In this document: positions 15,049 to 22,205 of the stretch, piece by piece
How the letters are laid out: each line of letters begins with the position of its first letter
How positions within the stretch are numbered: the stretch's first letter is position 1
Source of the DNA: JACCUZ01 sp038246575
GTDB lineage: Bacteria > Actinomycetota > Actinomycetes > JACCUZ01
Assembly: GCA_038246575.1 (NCBI GenBank)
Contig: JBBRVU010000041.1
Location: forward strand, 1 to 26,144
Direction of reading: 5' to 3'
Length of the DNA stretch: 26,144 nucleotides
The notes under the pieces: generated by a model
What the model saw: the letters and a program-made list of their open reading frames with translations, nothing else
Databases searched by the model: none
Told to the model about the DNA's origin: nothing
Position numbers and translations under genes: made by a program

Positions 15049-16986
15049 ATGTCGACCTACCTCTCAGCCTCGGGGGCAGCTCAGTCTGCGACCGAAGCCA
15101 GTGGCGTCCTGTCGCTGGGCTGGCTGCTGATCGCGTTGCCGCTGCTCAGCGCTGCGGTGCTGCTGCTCGGTGGCCGGCGCACCAACCGGTGGGGACACCT
15201 GCTCGGCACGGCCGCGCCCGCCCTGGCCTTCCTCGTCGGCCTGGCCCAGTTCATCGCGCTGCTGGGCCGTGACGCCGAGCAGCGTTCGGTCGGCAGCCAC
15301 CTTTTCAGCTGGGTGCCGGTCGGGGGTCTGAACGTCGACGTCGGACTTCTGCTCGACCCCTTGTCCATGTGCTTCGTCCTGCTGATCCTGTTCGTCGGGA
15401 CGCTGATCCACGTCTACTCCATCGGCTACATGGAGCACGACCCGGACCGTCGCCGCTTTTTCGGCTACCTCAACCTGTTCATCGCGGCGATGCTGCTGCT
15501 CGTCCTCGCCGACTCGTACCTCGTGCTCTACGTCGGTTGGGAGGGCGTGGGTCTGGCGTCGTACCTGCTGATCGGGTTCTGGAGCTACAACCCCACCTAC
15601 GCAGCCGCGGCCAAGAAGGCGTTCGTCGCCAACCGGGTCGGCGACTTCGGTCTCTCCGTGGCCATCATGATCATGTTCGCGCAGTTCGGCGGGGTCAGCT
15701 TCGCGGAGGTCTTCCGTGGGGCGGAGGGCGCCAGTGAGGGCACCCTGACCGCGATCGGGCTGATGCTGCTGCTTGCGGCGTGCGGCAAGTCGGCCCAGTT
15801 CCCGCTGCAGTCCTGGCTCGGTGACGCGATGGCTGGCCCGACGCCTGTGTCGGCGCTCATCCACGCGGCAACGATGGTCACCGCCGGTGTCTATCTCGTG
15901 GTGCGCTCGGCGCCGGTCTTCGAAGGGGCGCCCAACGCTCAGCTGGTCGTGGTCATCGTGGGCGCGGTGACGCTCCTCTTCGGCGCCGTCATCGGTGCGG
16001 CCAAGGACGACATCAAGAAGGCGCTCGCCGCGTCGACGATGAGCCAGATCGGCTACATGATGCTGGCCGCAGGCCTTGGCCCGGTTGGCTACGCGTTCGC
16101 CATCTTCCACCTGCTGACCCACGGCTTCTTCAAGGCCGGCATGTTCCTCGGTGCCGGCTCGGTCATGCACGGCATGGACAACCAGGTCGACATGCGTCGC
16201 TTCGGTGGCCTGTCCGGAGTCATGAAGGTCACCTGGATCACGTTCGGGCTGGGCTGGCTCTCGATCATCGGCTTCCCCGGCCTGTCCGGCTTCTGGAGCA
16301 AGGACAAGATCATCGAAGCCGCGTTCGTCGGCGAGGGCTGGCGGCCGTGGGTGTTCGGCATGGCCGCGCTGATTGGCGCCGGCATCACGGCGTTCTACAT
16401 GACCCGGCTGTTCGCGATGACCTTCCACGGTCGCCGGCGGTGGACCGAGGAGGTGCACCCGCACGAGTCGCCAAAGATCATGACGATCCCGTTGATGGTG
16501 CTCGCGATAGGTTCGGCCCTGCTCGGACTTGCGCTGGGTCCGACCGGCGCGATCACCAGCTGGCTCGCCCCCGTCGTGGGAGAGCACGGTGAGGAGACCC
16601 CTGTCATCCCGGTCGTGCTGCTGACGGTCCTGACTGTCGTGCTCGTCATCGGTGGTGCCGGGTTCGCCTGGCTGACCTACGACCGCCGGGCCGTCGCAAC
16701 CATCGCGCCGCGAGGCTCCTGGTTGACCCGCGCGGCCCGCCGCGACCTTTACCAGGACACCGTCAACGAGTCGCTGCTGATGCACCCCGGTGCGTGGCTG
16801 ACCCGTTCTCTGGTGTTCTTCGACAACCGGGGGGTGGACGGGGCGGTCAACGGCCTCGCCGCTCTCTTCGGGGGGACCTCAGGTCGGGTCCGCCGGATCC
16901 AGACCGGGTTCGTCCGGTCGTACGCCCTGTCGATGTTCGCCGGAGCCGCTCTGGTGGTCGGCGCCATGCTGCTGGTGAGGCTCTGA
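15049..16986 (+). CDS. nuoL: NADH-quinone oxidoreductase subunit L (proton pump)
   Basis: 645 residues from ATG 15049, with GAGGGG 11 nt upstream. It is the distal antiporter-like pump with the long lateral helix. The key blocks are VGWEGVGLASYLLIGFW, KKAFVANRVGDFGL (about 190-203), LQSWLGDAMAGPTPVSALIHAATMVTAGVYL (about 256-286) and KDDIKKALAASTMSQIGYMMLA (about 319-340). They contain the proton-path lysines and the conserved glutamate. The length matches the family, and the C-terminal transmembrane anchor of the lateral helix is present (MFAGAALVVGAMLLVRL). Confidence 0.97.
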   Translation: MSTYLSASGAAQSATEASGVLSLGWLLIALPLLSAAVLLLGGRRTNRWGHLLGTAAPALAFLVGLAQFIALLGRDAEQRSVGSHLFSWVPVGGLNVDVGLLLDPLSMCFVLLILFVGTLIHVYSIGYMEHDPDRRRFFGYLNLFIAAMLLLVLADSYLVLYVGWEGVGLASYLLIGFWSYNPTYAAAAKKAFVANRVGDFGLSVAIMIMFAQFGGVSFAEVFRGAEGASEGTLTAIGLMLLLAACGKSAQFPLQSWLGDAMAGPTPVSALIHAATMVTAGVYLVVRSAPVFEGAPNAQLVVVIVGAVTLLFGAVIGAAKDDIKKALAASTMSQIGYMMLAAGLGPVGYAFAIFHLLTHGFFKAGMFLGAGSVMHGMDNQVDMRRFGGLSGVMKVTWITFGLGWLSIIGFPGLSGFWSKDKIIEAAFVGEGWRPWVFGMAALIGAGITAFYMTRLFAMTFHGRRRWTEEVHPHESPKIMTIPLMVLAIGSALLGLALGPTGAITSWLAPVVGEHGEETPVIPVVLLTVLTVVLVIGGAGFAWLTYDRRAVATIAPRGSWLTRAARRDLYQDTVNESLLMHPGAWLTRSLVFFDNRGVDGAVNGLAALFGGTSGRVRRIQTGFVRSYALSMFAGAALVVGAMLLVRL

Positions 16987-16987
16987 C

Positions 16988-18523
16988 GTGAACGACTTCC
17001 CCTGGCTCACGATCCTCGCCGCGGCGCCGCTCGTCGGTGCGGCAGTGGTCGCTGCGCTGCCCTCGGCCCGTGAGCTGCTCGCCAAGCAGGTCGCACTCGG
17101 CGTCTCGCTGGTCGTGCTGGCCGGTGCCGTCGCCCTCGCCCTCGGGTTCGACTCGACCAGCAAGGCGCAGTTCCAGTACGCCGAGACCCACCAGTGGATC
17201 CCGCAGTTCGGGGTGAGCTACGCGCTCGGTGTGGACGGCATCGCGTTGGTTCTCATCGCGCTGGCAACGGTTCTCACGCCCGTGTGCATCCTCGCGTCCT
17301 GGCACGACGTCGACGCGACGCGGCGCAGTCCCAAGGGCTACTTCGCGCTGCTGCTGATGCTCGAGACGTTCATGATCGGCGTGTTCGCCGCCACGGACGT
17401 GTTCCTGTTCTACGTCCTGTTCGAGGCGATGCTCGTGCCGATGTACTTCATTATCGGCTCGTACGGTGGCGCACAGCGCTCGTACGCCGCAGTGAAGTTC
17501 CTCATCTACAGCCTGGTCGGCGGGCTGCTCATGCTCGCGGCGGTCATCGGTCTCTACGTCGTGTCCGACGGTGGCCCGCAGGCGTTCCTGTTCGAGAACC
17601 TGCTCGGAACCCAGATGGGCACCGGCACCGAGCGGTTGCTCTTCCTCGGGTTCTTCATCGCGTTCGCCATCAAGGCCCCGCTCTGGCCGGTGCACACCTG
17701 GCTGCCCGACGCCGCTGCGGAGGCGCCGCCAGGGGGAGCGGTGCTGCTCGTGGGGGTGCTCGACAAGGTCGGCACGTTCGGCATGATCCGGTTCTGCCTG
17801 CCGCTGTTCCCTGACGCATCGCGCTGGGCGACTCCGGTCGTTCTGACGCTGGCGGTCATCGGGATCCTGTACGGGGCGCTGCTCGCCATCGCGCAGACGG
17901 ACATGAAGCGGCTGATCGCGTACACCTCGATCTCGCACTTCGGGTTCATCGTGCTGGGCATCTTCGCGATGACCTCGCAGGCCCAGTCGGGCGCGACGCT
18001 GTACATGGTCAACCACGGGTTCTCGACGGCGGCGTTGTTCCTCATCGTCGGGTTCCTGATCAGCCGCCGGGGCTCCCGGCTCATCCGCGACTTCGGCGGC
18101 GTCCAGAAGGTGGCGCCGGTCCTGGCCGGGACGTTCCTCGTCGCCGGGCTCTCGTCGCTGGCGCTGCCGGGCCTGGCGCCCTTCGTCAGCGAGATCCTCG
18201 TGCTGATCGGGACATTCTCCCGGTACGAGGCTGTGGCCGTGATTGCCACCGCCGGGATCATCCTCGCCTCGCTGTACATCCTGCTGATGTACCAGCGCAC
18301 GATGACTGGTGAGCCCAATGCGGCCACGGCGAAGTTCGCCGACCTCAACCTCCGCGAGGCGTGGGTCGTCGCGCCCCTGCTCGCCATCCTCATCGGTGCC
18401 GGTGTGTTCCCGAAGCCGCTGCTCGACGTCATCAACCCGGCGGTCGAGCGCACGATGCAACAGGTGGGGGTCACCGACCCGAAGCCCGTCGTCCCGGCCG
18501 CTGAAGGGGCGGCGTCGCGATGA
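16988..18523 (+). CDS. nuoM: NADH-quinone oxidoreductase subunit M (proton pump)
   Basis: 511 residues from GTG 16988, one base after the nuoL stop. It is a 14-helix antiporter-like subunit. The hallmark segments are FYVLFEAMLVPMYFIIG, KAPLWPVHTWLPDAAAEAPP (near 229-248) and QTDMKRLIAYTSISHFGFIVLG (near 303-324), which hold the pump lysines, and the glutamate of LFEAML. It has the usual length. Its stop overlaps the ATG of nuoN. Confidence 0.97.
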   Translation: MNDFPWLTILAAAPLVGAAVVAALPSARELLAKQVALGVSLVVLAGAVALALGFDSTSKAQFQYAETHQWIPQFGVSYALGVDGIALVLIALATVLTPVCILASWHDVDATRRSPKGYFALLLMLETFMIGVFAATDVFLFYVLFEAMLVPMYFIIGSYGGAQRSYAAVKFLIYSLVGGLLMLAAVIGLYVVSDGGPQAFLFENLLGTQMGTGTERLLFLGFFIAFAIKAPLWPVHTWLPDAAAEAPPGGAVLLVGVLDKVGTFGMIRFCLPLFPDASRWATPVVLTLAVIGILYGALLAIAQTDMKRLIAYTSISHFGFIVLGIFAMTSQAQSGATLYMVNHGFSTAALFLIVGFLISRRGSRLIRDFGGVQKVAPVLAGTFLVAGLSSLALPGLAPFVSEILVLIGTFSRYEAVAVIATAGIILASLYILLMYQRTMTGEPNAATAKFADLNLREAWVVAPLLAILIGAGVFPKPLLDVINPAVERTMQQVGVTDPKPVVPAAEGAASR

Positions 18524-20091
18524 ACTCCACGCTGCTGGCCGCTCCGTTCGAGACACCGTCGGTCGAGTACACCCAGCTCCTGCCCATGCTCATCGTCTTC
18601 GGTGTGGCGCTGATGGGCGTCCTCATCGAGGCCTTCATGCCGCGACCTCTGCGGCACGAGACGCAGCTCGGACTGACCCTGGTCGGGCTGGTGGCCGCGT
18701 TCGCCGCGGTGGTCGGCCTGGCCGGGGACCGGGCCATCGCGGCGGGGGGTTCGATCGCGGTCGACGGTCCCGCCCTGTTCCTGCAAGGCGCGATCCTGCT
18801 GCTGGCGATCCCCGGCGTGCTCACCGCGGCCGACCGGCGGGTAGACGTCGGTGGGTCCTTCGCCCCGTCCGGCTCGTCGATGCCGGGCTCCTCCCAGGAG
18901 CGACTGCTGGTCGAGGAGCGCGTCACCCAGACCGAGATCTTCCCGCTGCTGATGTTCGCGATCGGCGGGATGCTGCTCTTCCCGGCGTCCAACGACCTGC
19001 TCACGATGTTCGTGGCGCTCGAGGTCCTGTCGCTCCCGCTGTACCTCCTGTGCGGGCTGGCCCGCCGTCGCCGGCTGCTCAGCCAGGAGGCGGCGCTGAA
19101 GTACTTCCTGCTGGGCGCCTTCTCGTCCGCGTTCTTCCTCTACGGCGTGGCCCTGCTCTACGGCTACTCGGGGACCGTGCGGCTGTCCGGGATCGCCGAC
19201 GCGGTGAGCACACAGACCGGGAACGACAGCCTGCTCCTCGTCGGGACGGCGCTGCTGACCGTCGGGCTGCTGTTCAAGGTCGGCGCGGCGCCGTTCCACT
19301 CGTGGACACCGGACGTCTACCAGGGCGCTCCGACTCCGATCACCGGCTTCATGGCTGCGTGCACCAAGGTGGCCGCGTTCGGTGCACTGCTGCGGGTCCT
19401 GTACGTCGGGCTCGGTGGCCTGTCCTGGGTCTGGGAGCCGATCGTCTGGGGCATCGCGATCCTGACCATGCTGGTCGGGTCGATCGTCGCGCTGACCCAG
19501 ACCGACGTGAAGCGGATGCTCGCCTACTCCTCGATCGCGCACGCCGGCTTCATCCTGGTCGGACTGGTCGGGGTCGACGCGACGAACAACGACGGACAGC
19601 TGCTCGGGGTGTCGTCGGTGCTGTTCTACCTCGTCGCCTACGGCTTCTCGACGATCGGCGCGTTCGCCGTGATCACGCTGGTGCGCGACGCGGCGGGGGA
19701 GGCCACCCACCTGTCGCAGTGGGCCGGGCTCGCCAAACGATCGCCGCTCACTGCTGGGGTGTTCACCTTCTTCCTCGCTGGCTTTGCAGGCATCCCGCTC
19801 ACCAGCGGGTTCACCGCCAAGTTCGCCGTCTTCAGCGCGGCGTGGGCCAGTGATGCGCGAGTGCTGGTCATCATCGCCGTCGTGCTGAGCGCGGTCGCGG
19901 CCTTCTTCTACTTCCGGGTGATCGTGCTCATGTACTTCTCGTCGCCGACACCTGACGGGCCGTCGGTGGTCGTGCCGTCGCCACTGACAACGGCGGCGAT
20001 CGCCGTCTGTGCCGCGGTGACGTTGCTGCTCGGGGTCTATCCCACCCAGGTGCTCGACCTGGCGGGCCAAGCATCGCAGTTCCTGCGGTGA
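18520..20091 (+). CDS. nuoN: NADH-quinone oxidoreductase subunit N (proton pump)
   Basis: 523 residues from ATG 18520, overlapping the nuoM stop. It is the third antiporter-like subunit. FKVGAAPFHSWTPDVYQGAPTP (near 253-274) and TQTDVKRMLAYSSIAHAGFILVG (near 326-348) are diagnostic. A polar insertion near residues 105-130 (GSFAPSGSSMPGSSQERLL) lies between helices. It is the last complex I gene; its TGA overlaps the GTG start of the polyprenyl synthase, so that enzyme is co-translated with the complex. Confidence 0.97.
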   Translation: MNSTLLAAPFETPSVEYTQLLPMLIVFGVALMGVLIEAFMPRPLRHETQLGLTLVGLVAAFAAVVGLAGDRAIAAGGSIAVDGPALFLQGAILLLAIPGVLTAADRRVDVGGSFAPSGSSMPGSSQERLLVEERVTQTEIFPLLMFAIGGMLLFPASNDLLTMFVALEVLSLPLYLLCGLARRRRLLSQEAALKYFLLGAFSSAFFLYGVALLYGYSGTVRLSGIADAVSTQTGNDSLLLVGTALLTVGLLFKVGAAPFHSWTPDVYQGAPTPITGFMAACTKVAAFGALLRVLYVGLGGLSWVWEPIVWGIAILTMLVGSIVALTQTDVKRMLAYSSIAHAGFILVGLVGVDATNNDGQLLGVSSVLFYLVAYGFSTIGAFAVITLVRDAAGEATHLSQWAGLAKRSPLTAGVFTFFLAGFAGIPLTSGFTAKFAVFSAAWASDARVLVIIAVVLSAVAAFFYFRVIVLMYFSSPTPDGPSVVVPSPLTTAAIAVCAAVTLLLGVYPTQVLDLAGQASQFLR

Positions 20092-21095
20092 CGACCATGA
20101 CCACGCCGGGCCCGTTCCTCGCTCAGGCGGGTGACCCGGCTCTCGAGGCCTCGATCCGCTCGGGCCTGGCATCGGTCGAGACGATGCTGCACGAGACGGT
20201 AAAGAGCACGTACCCGTTCGTCACCGAGGCCTCGCGCCACCTCGTCCACGCCGGCGGCAAGCGGTTCCGCCCGATGCTGGTGCTGCTGGCGTCGCAGTTC
20301 GGCGACCCTGAGGCACGTGGTGTCGTTCCCGCCGCAGTGGTCGTCGAGCTCACCCACCTGGCCACGCTCTACCACGACGACGTCATGGACCAGGCCGACA
20401 TCCGGCGCGGTGCGGAGTCGGCCAACGCGCGGTGGGACAACACCGTTGCCATCCTCACCGGCGACTTCCTCTTCGCCCGGGCGTCCGACATCCTCGCCGA
20501 CCTCGGGCCGGAAGCGGTTCGGCTGCAGGCCCGGACGTTCGAGCGCCTGGTCACGGGTCAGATCCGCGAGACGGTGGGTCCGGCCGAGGGTGCTGACCCG
20601 GTCGAGCACTACCTCTCGGTGCTGGCAGACAAGACCGGCTCGCTCATCGCGACCTCGGGCCGCTTCGGCGCGATGCTCTCCGGTGCCGACGAGTCCGTCG
20701 TCGACATCATGACTCGCTACGGCGAGCGGATCGGGATCGCCTTCCAGCTCTCGGACGACCTGCTCGACGTGATGTCCGAGACTGCCGAGTCAGGCAAGAC
20801 CCCGGGCACCGACCTCCGCGAAGGGGTGCCGACCCTGCCGGTGCTGCTGATGCGCCGCTCACCCCGCGCGGAGGACGCACGTCTCGCCGACCTGCTCGAT
20901 CACGCCCTCGCCGACGACGGTGAGCACGCCGAGGCGCTGCAACTCCTGCGGGCCCACCCGGCGATGGCCGAGGCGCAGGACGAGGTACGCCGGTGGGCCG
21001 ACGACGCTCGCGACGTCCTGGCGCCGCTCCCCGACGGCCCGGCCAAGTCGGCCCTGGCCGCCCTGTGCGACCAGGTGGTCGGTCGCACCACCTGA
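20088..21095 (+). CDS. Long-chain polyprenyl diphosphate synthase (menaquinone side chain)
   Basis: 335 residues from GTG 20088 (GTGA overlap with nuoN); an in-frame ATG at 20097 is the alternative start. It is a trans-prenyltransferase that extends allylic diphosphates with IPP. Substrate motifs: GGKRFRPML (56-64), first aspartate-rich DDVMD (97-101) and second DDLLD in FQLSDDLLD (219-227). The residue five before the first motif is alanine (A92), as in long-chain (about C35-C50) enzymes, where short-chain enzymes have an aromatic residue. This supports a role making the menaquinone tail, like mycobacterial GrcC1. Exact chain length cannot be read from the sequence. It closes the quinone/complex I operon. 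Confidence 0.92.
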   Translation: MTTMTTPGPFLAQAGDPALEASIRSGLASVETMLHETVKSTYPFVTEASRHLVHAGGKRFRPMLVLLASQFGDPEARGVVPAAVVVELTHLATLYHDDVMDQADIRRGAESANARWDNTVAILTGDFLFARASDILADLGPEAVRLQARTFERLVTGQIRETVGPAEGADPVEHYLSVLADKTGSLIATSGRFGAMLSGADESVVDIMTRYGERIGIAFQLSDDLLDVMSETAESGKTPGTDLREGVPTLPVLLMRRSPRAEDARLADLLDHALADDGEHAEALQLLRAHPAMAEAQDEVRRWADDARDVLAPLPDGPAKSALAALCDQVVGRTT

Positions 21096-21295
21096 GCAAC
21101 CGCGACGCGCTCGTCACAGGTGATGGCTATGCGCTCGTCCCGGGTACGGGCTCCGCCGTGGCCGCTATCGTGCCGCGTGCCAGAGATAGGGGCGTTCCTC
21201 GGTCGGGAGGTGCAGGGTGACCCGGCGCAGGGGGAGCCGCTCGAGAGCCATCCGGGAGGATCGCTCACCAGCCAGGATTCGAAAGAGGTATGTGG

Positions 21296-21366
21296 TGGTC
21301 GGCCCCGTGCCCGTCAACCACATCCGGTCAGCCACACCCGGTCAGCCACACCGTAGGGGCCGACCA
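21296..21366. repeat. 11-bp perfect inverted repeat with 49-nt loop
   Basis: TGGTCGGCCCC (21296-21306) and GGGGCCGACCA (21356-21366) are exact reverse complements. The loop holds two adjacent copies of a 14-bp unit. The span could be a large-loop terminator, a regulatory dyad or the remains of a mobile element end. No flanking duplication or transposase gene is visible. Confidence 0.85.
21324..21351. repeat. Tandem duplication of a 14-bp unit
   Basis: CCGGTCAGCCACAC occurs twice without a gap (21324-21337 and 21338-21351), inside the loop of the 11-bp inverted repeat. Confidence 0.9.
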
Positions 21367-21443
21367 TGGCGGAACCCGGAGGTGCCCGGAAGCAAGACCG
21401 ATTCCGGACGGTGATCGTCCGCAAACGGTCCTACCCTCGGGCA

Positions 21444-21602
21444 ATGACCCCGACGAAGGCTGTGCCGGGCGAGCTCACCATCCGGCCGCTCAGCCCCGAG
21501 ACCTGGGACGCCTTCGCGGGGCTCGCCGAGCGGCACAACGGGGTGTTCGGCGGGGACTGGCGCGCCCACGCCGCACTGCCCACGGTCGCGCCGGCCGGCT
21601 AG
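21444..21602 (+). pseudogene. Truncated N-terminal fragment of a GNAT paralogue
   Basis: A short ORF from ATG 21444 to TAG 21602 (52 residues). Residues ~11-39 (LTIRPLSPETWDAFAGLAER followed by HNGVFGGDW) match the start of the intact acetyltransferase 22 nt downstream (YSIRPLDEDTWDAFAELVEA followed by NNGIFGGCW). After GGDW the similarity stops and the frame ends 13 residues later. The cysteine-tryptophan-cysteine-containing continuation and the acetyl-CoA motif are missing. The two copies are clearly diverged in DNA, so this is not a fresh duplication. It is most likely the relic of a tandem paralogue after an internal deletion; expression as a small protein is possible but unsupported. Confidence 0.68.
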
Positions 21603-21623
21603 CGGGAAGACAAGGGGGCTGGG

Positions 21624-22190
21624 ATGGACTACTCGATCCGACCGCTCGACGAGGACACCTGGGATGCGTTCGCCGAGCTCGTCGAGGCCAACAACGGGAT
21701 CTTCGGCGGCTGCTGGTGCATCGGCTTCCACGCTGAGGGGGTCGGCAAGTCGACTCCGGCCGAGAACCGCGACCGCAAGCTGAGTCGCGTGCGCGCGGGG
21801 ACCACGCACGCTGCGCTCGTGTTCGACGGCGACGACTGCCTCGGCTGGTGCCAGTTCGGTGAGCCGGCGGAACTACCGCGGATCAAGAGTCGCGCGACCT
21901 ACGAGCGGGGACAGACCGAGCCCCCGGACTGGCGCATCGCGTGCTGCTATGTCGGCAAGGGACTCCGTCGCCAGGGCGTGGCGACCGCGGCGCTGGCCGG
22001 CGCGCTCGACCTGATCGCCGGCCAGGGCGGCGGGACGGTCGAGGGCTTCCCGGAGGATGCGTCCTCGGTCCCTGCTGGCTTCCTCTACAACGGGGCGCTC
22101 TCGACGTACGAGAATCTGGGGTTTGCCCGGGACCGCATGATCGGCAAGCATCGGTGGGTCGTCAGGAAGATCGTCGAGCCATCGTCTTGA
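21624..22190 (+). CDS. GNAT family N-acetyltransferase
   Basis: 188 residues from ATG 21624, with AAGGGGG (21612-21618) 5 nt upstream. The acetyl-CoA-binding motif A is CCYVGKGLRRQGVATAAL (107-124), containing the R/Q-x-x-G-x-A/G loop. The N-terminal segment has a WDAFAELVEANNG helix and FGGCWCIGFH (27-36), and the C-terminal part has YNGALSTYENLGF, the usual GNAT strand/helix end. The acetylated substrate is unknown. The gene follows a truncated paralogue and converges on the helicase gene with only 15 nt between stops. Confidence 0.85.
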   Translation: MDYSIRPLDEDTWDAFAELVEANNGIFGGCWCIGFHAEGVGKSTPAENRDRKLSRVRAGTTHAALVFDGDDCLGWCQFGEPAELPRIKSRATYERGQTEPPDWRIACCYVGKGLRRQGVATAALAGALDLIAGQGGGTVEGFPEDASSVPAGFLYNGALSTYENLGFARDRMIGKHRWVVRKIVEPSS

Positions 22191-22205
22191 CGGGAGACGG
22201 CGGCG

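Larger units (their letters stand above)
21096..21443. other. Spacer after the respiratory operon, repeat-bearing, no confident gene
   Basis: No convincing gene is seen here. A possible 59-codon ORF (GTG 21177 to 21356) has a TATCGT -10-like sequence just upstream, but its composition is uninformative and I do not call it. Structure is present: an 11-bp inverted repeat (21296-21306 with 21356-21366) that encloses a tandem 14-bp duplication, and a smaller CGGACG-N5-CGTCCG hairpin at 21405-21421. One of these may end the nuo/prenyl synthase transcript. Confidence 0.6.

Noticed and set aside
15064..16785. 573-codon minus-strand frame opposite nuoL
   Set aside because: Low-complexity shadow of nuoL with no recognisable domain.
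17554..20172. 872-codon open frame on the minus strand opposite nuoM and nuoN
   Set aside because: Same reason: repetitive charged composition and complete overlap with conserved membrane subunits.
21270..21300. tRNA-like TTCGAA near 21280
   Set aside because: Neither strand gives a T-arm stem or an acceptor stem around it; a chance hexamer.
21177..21356. 59-codon ORF with a -10-like TATCGT upstream
   Set aside because: No ribosome site and no recognisable family, and its end runs through the 14-bp duplication; not enough to call a gene.
22191..22205. Terminator between the GNAT and helicase genes
   Set aside because: Only a 5-bp TGACG/CGTCA pairing is possible across the 15-nt gap; too weak to call.
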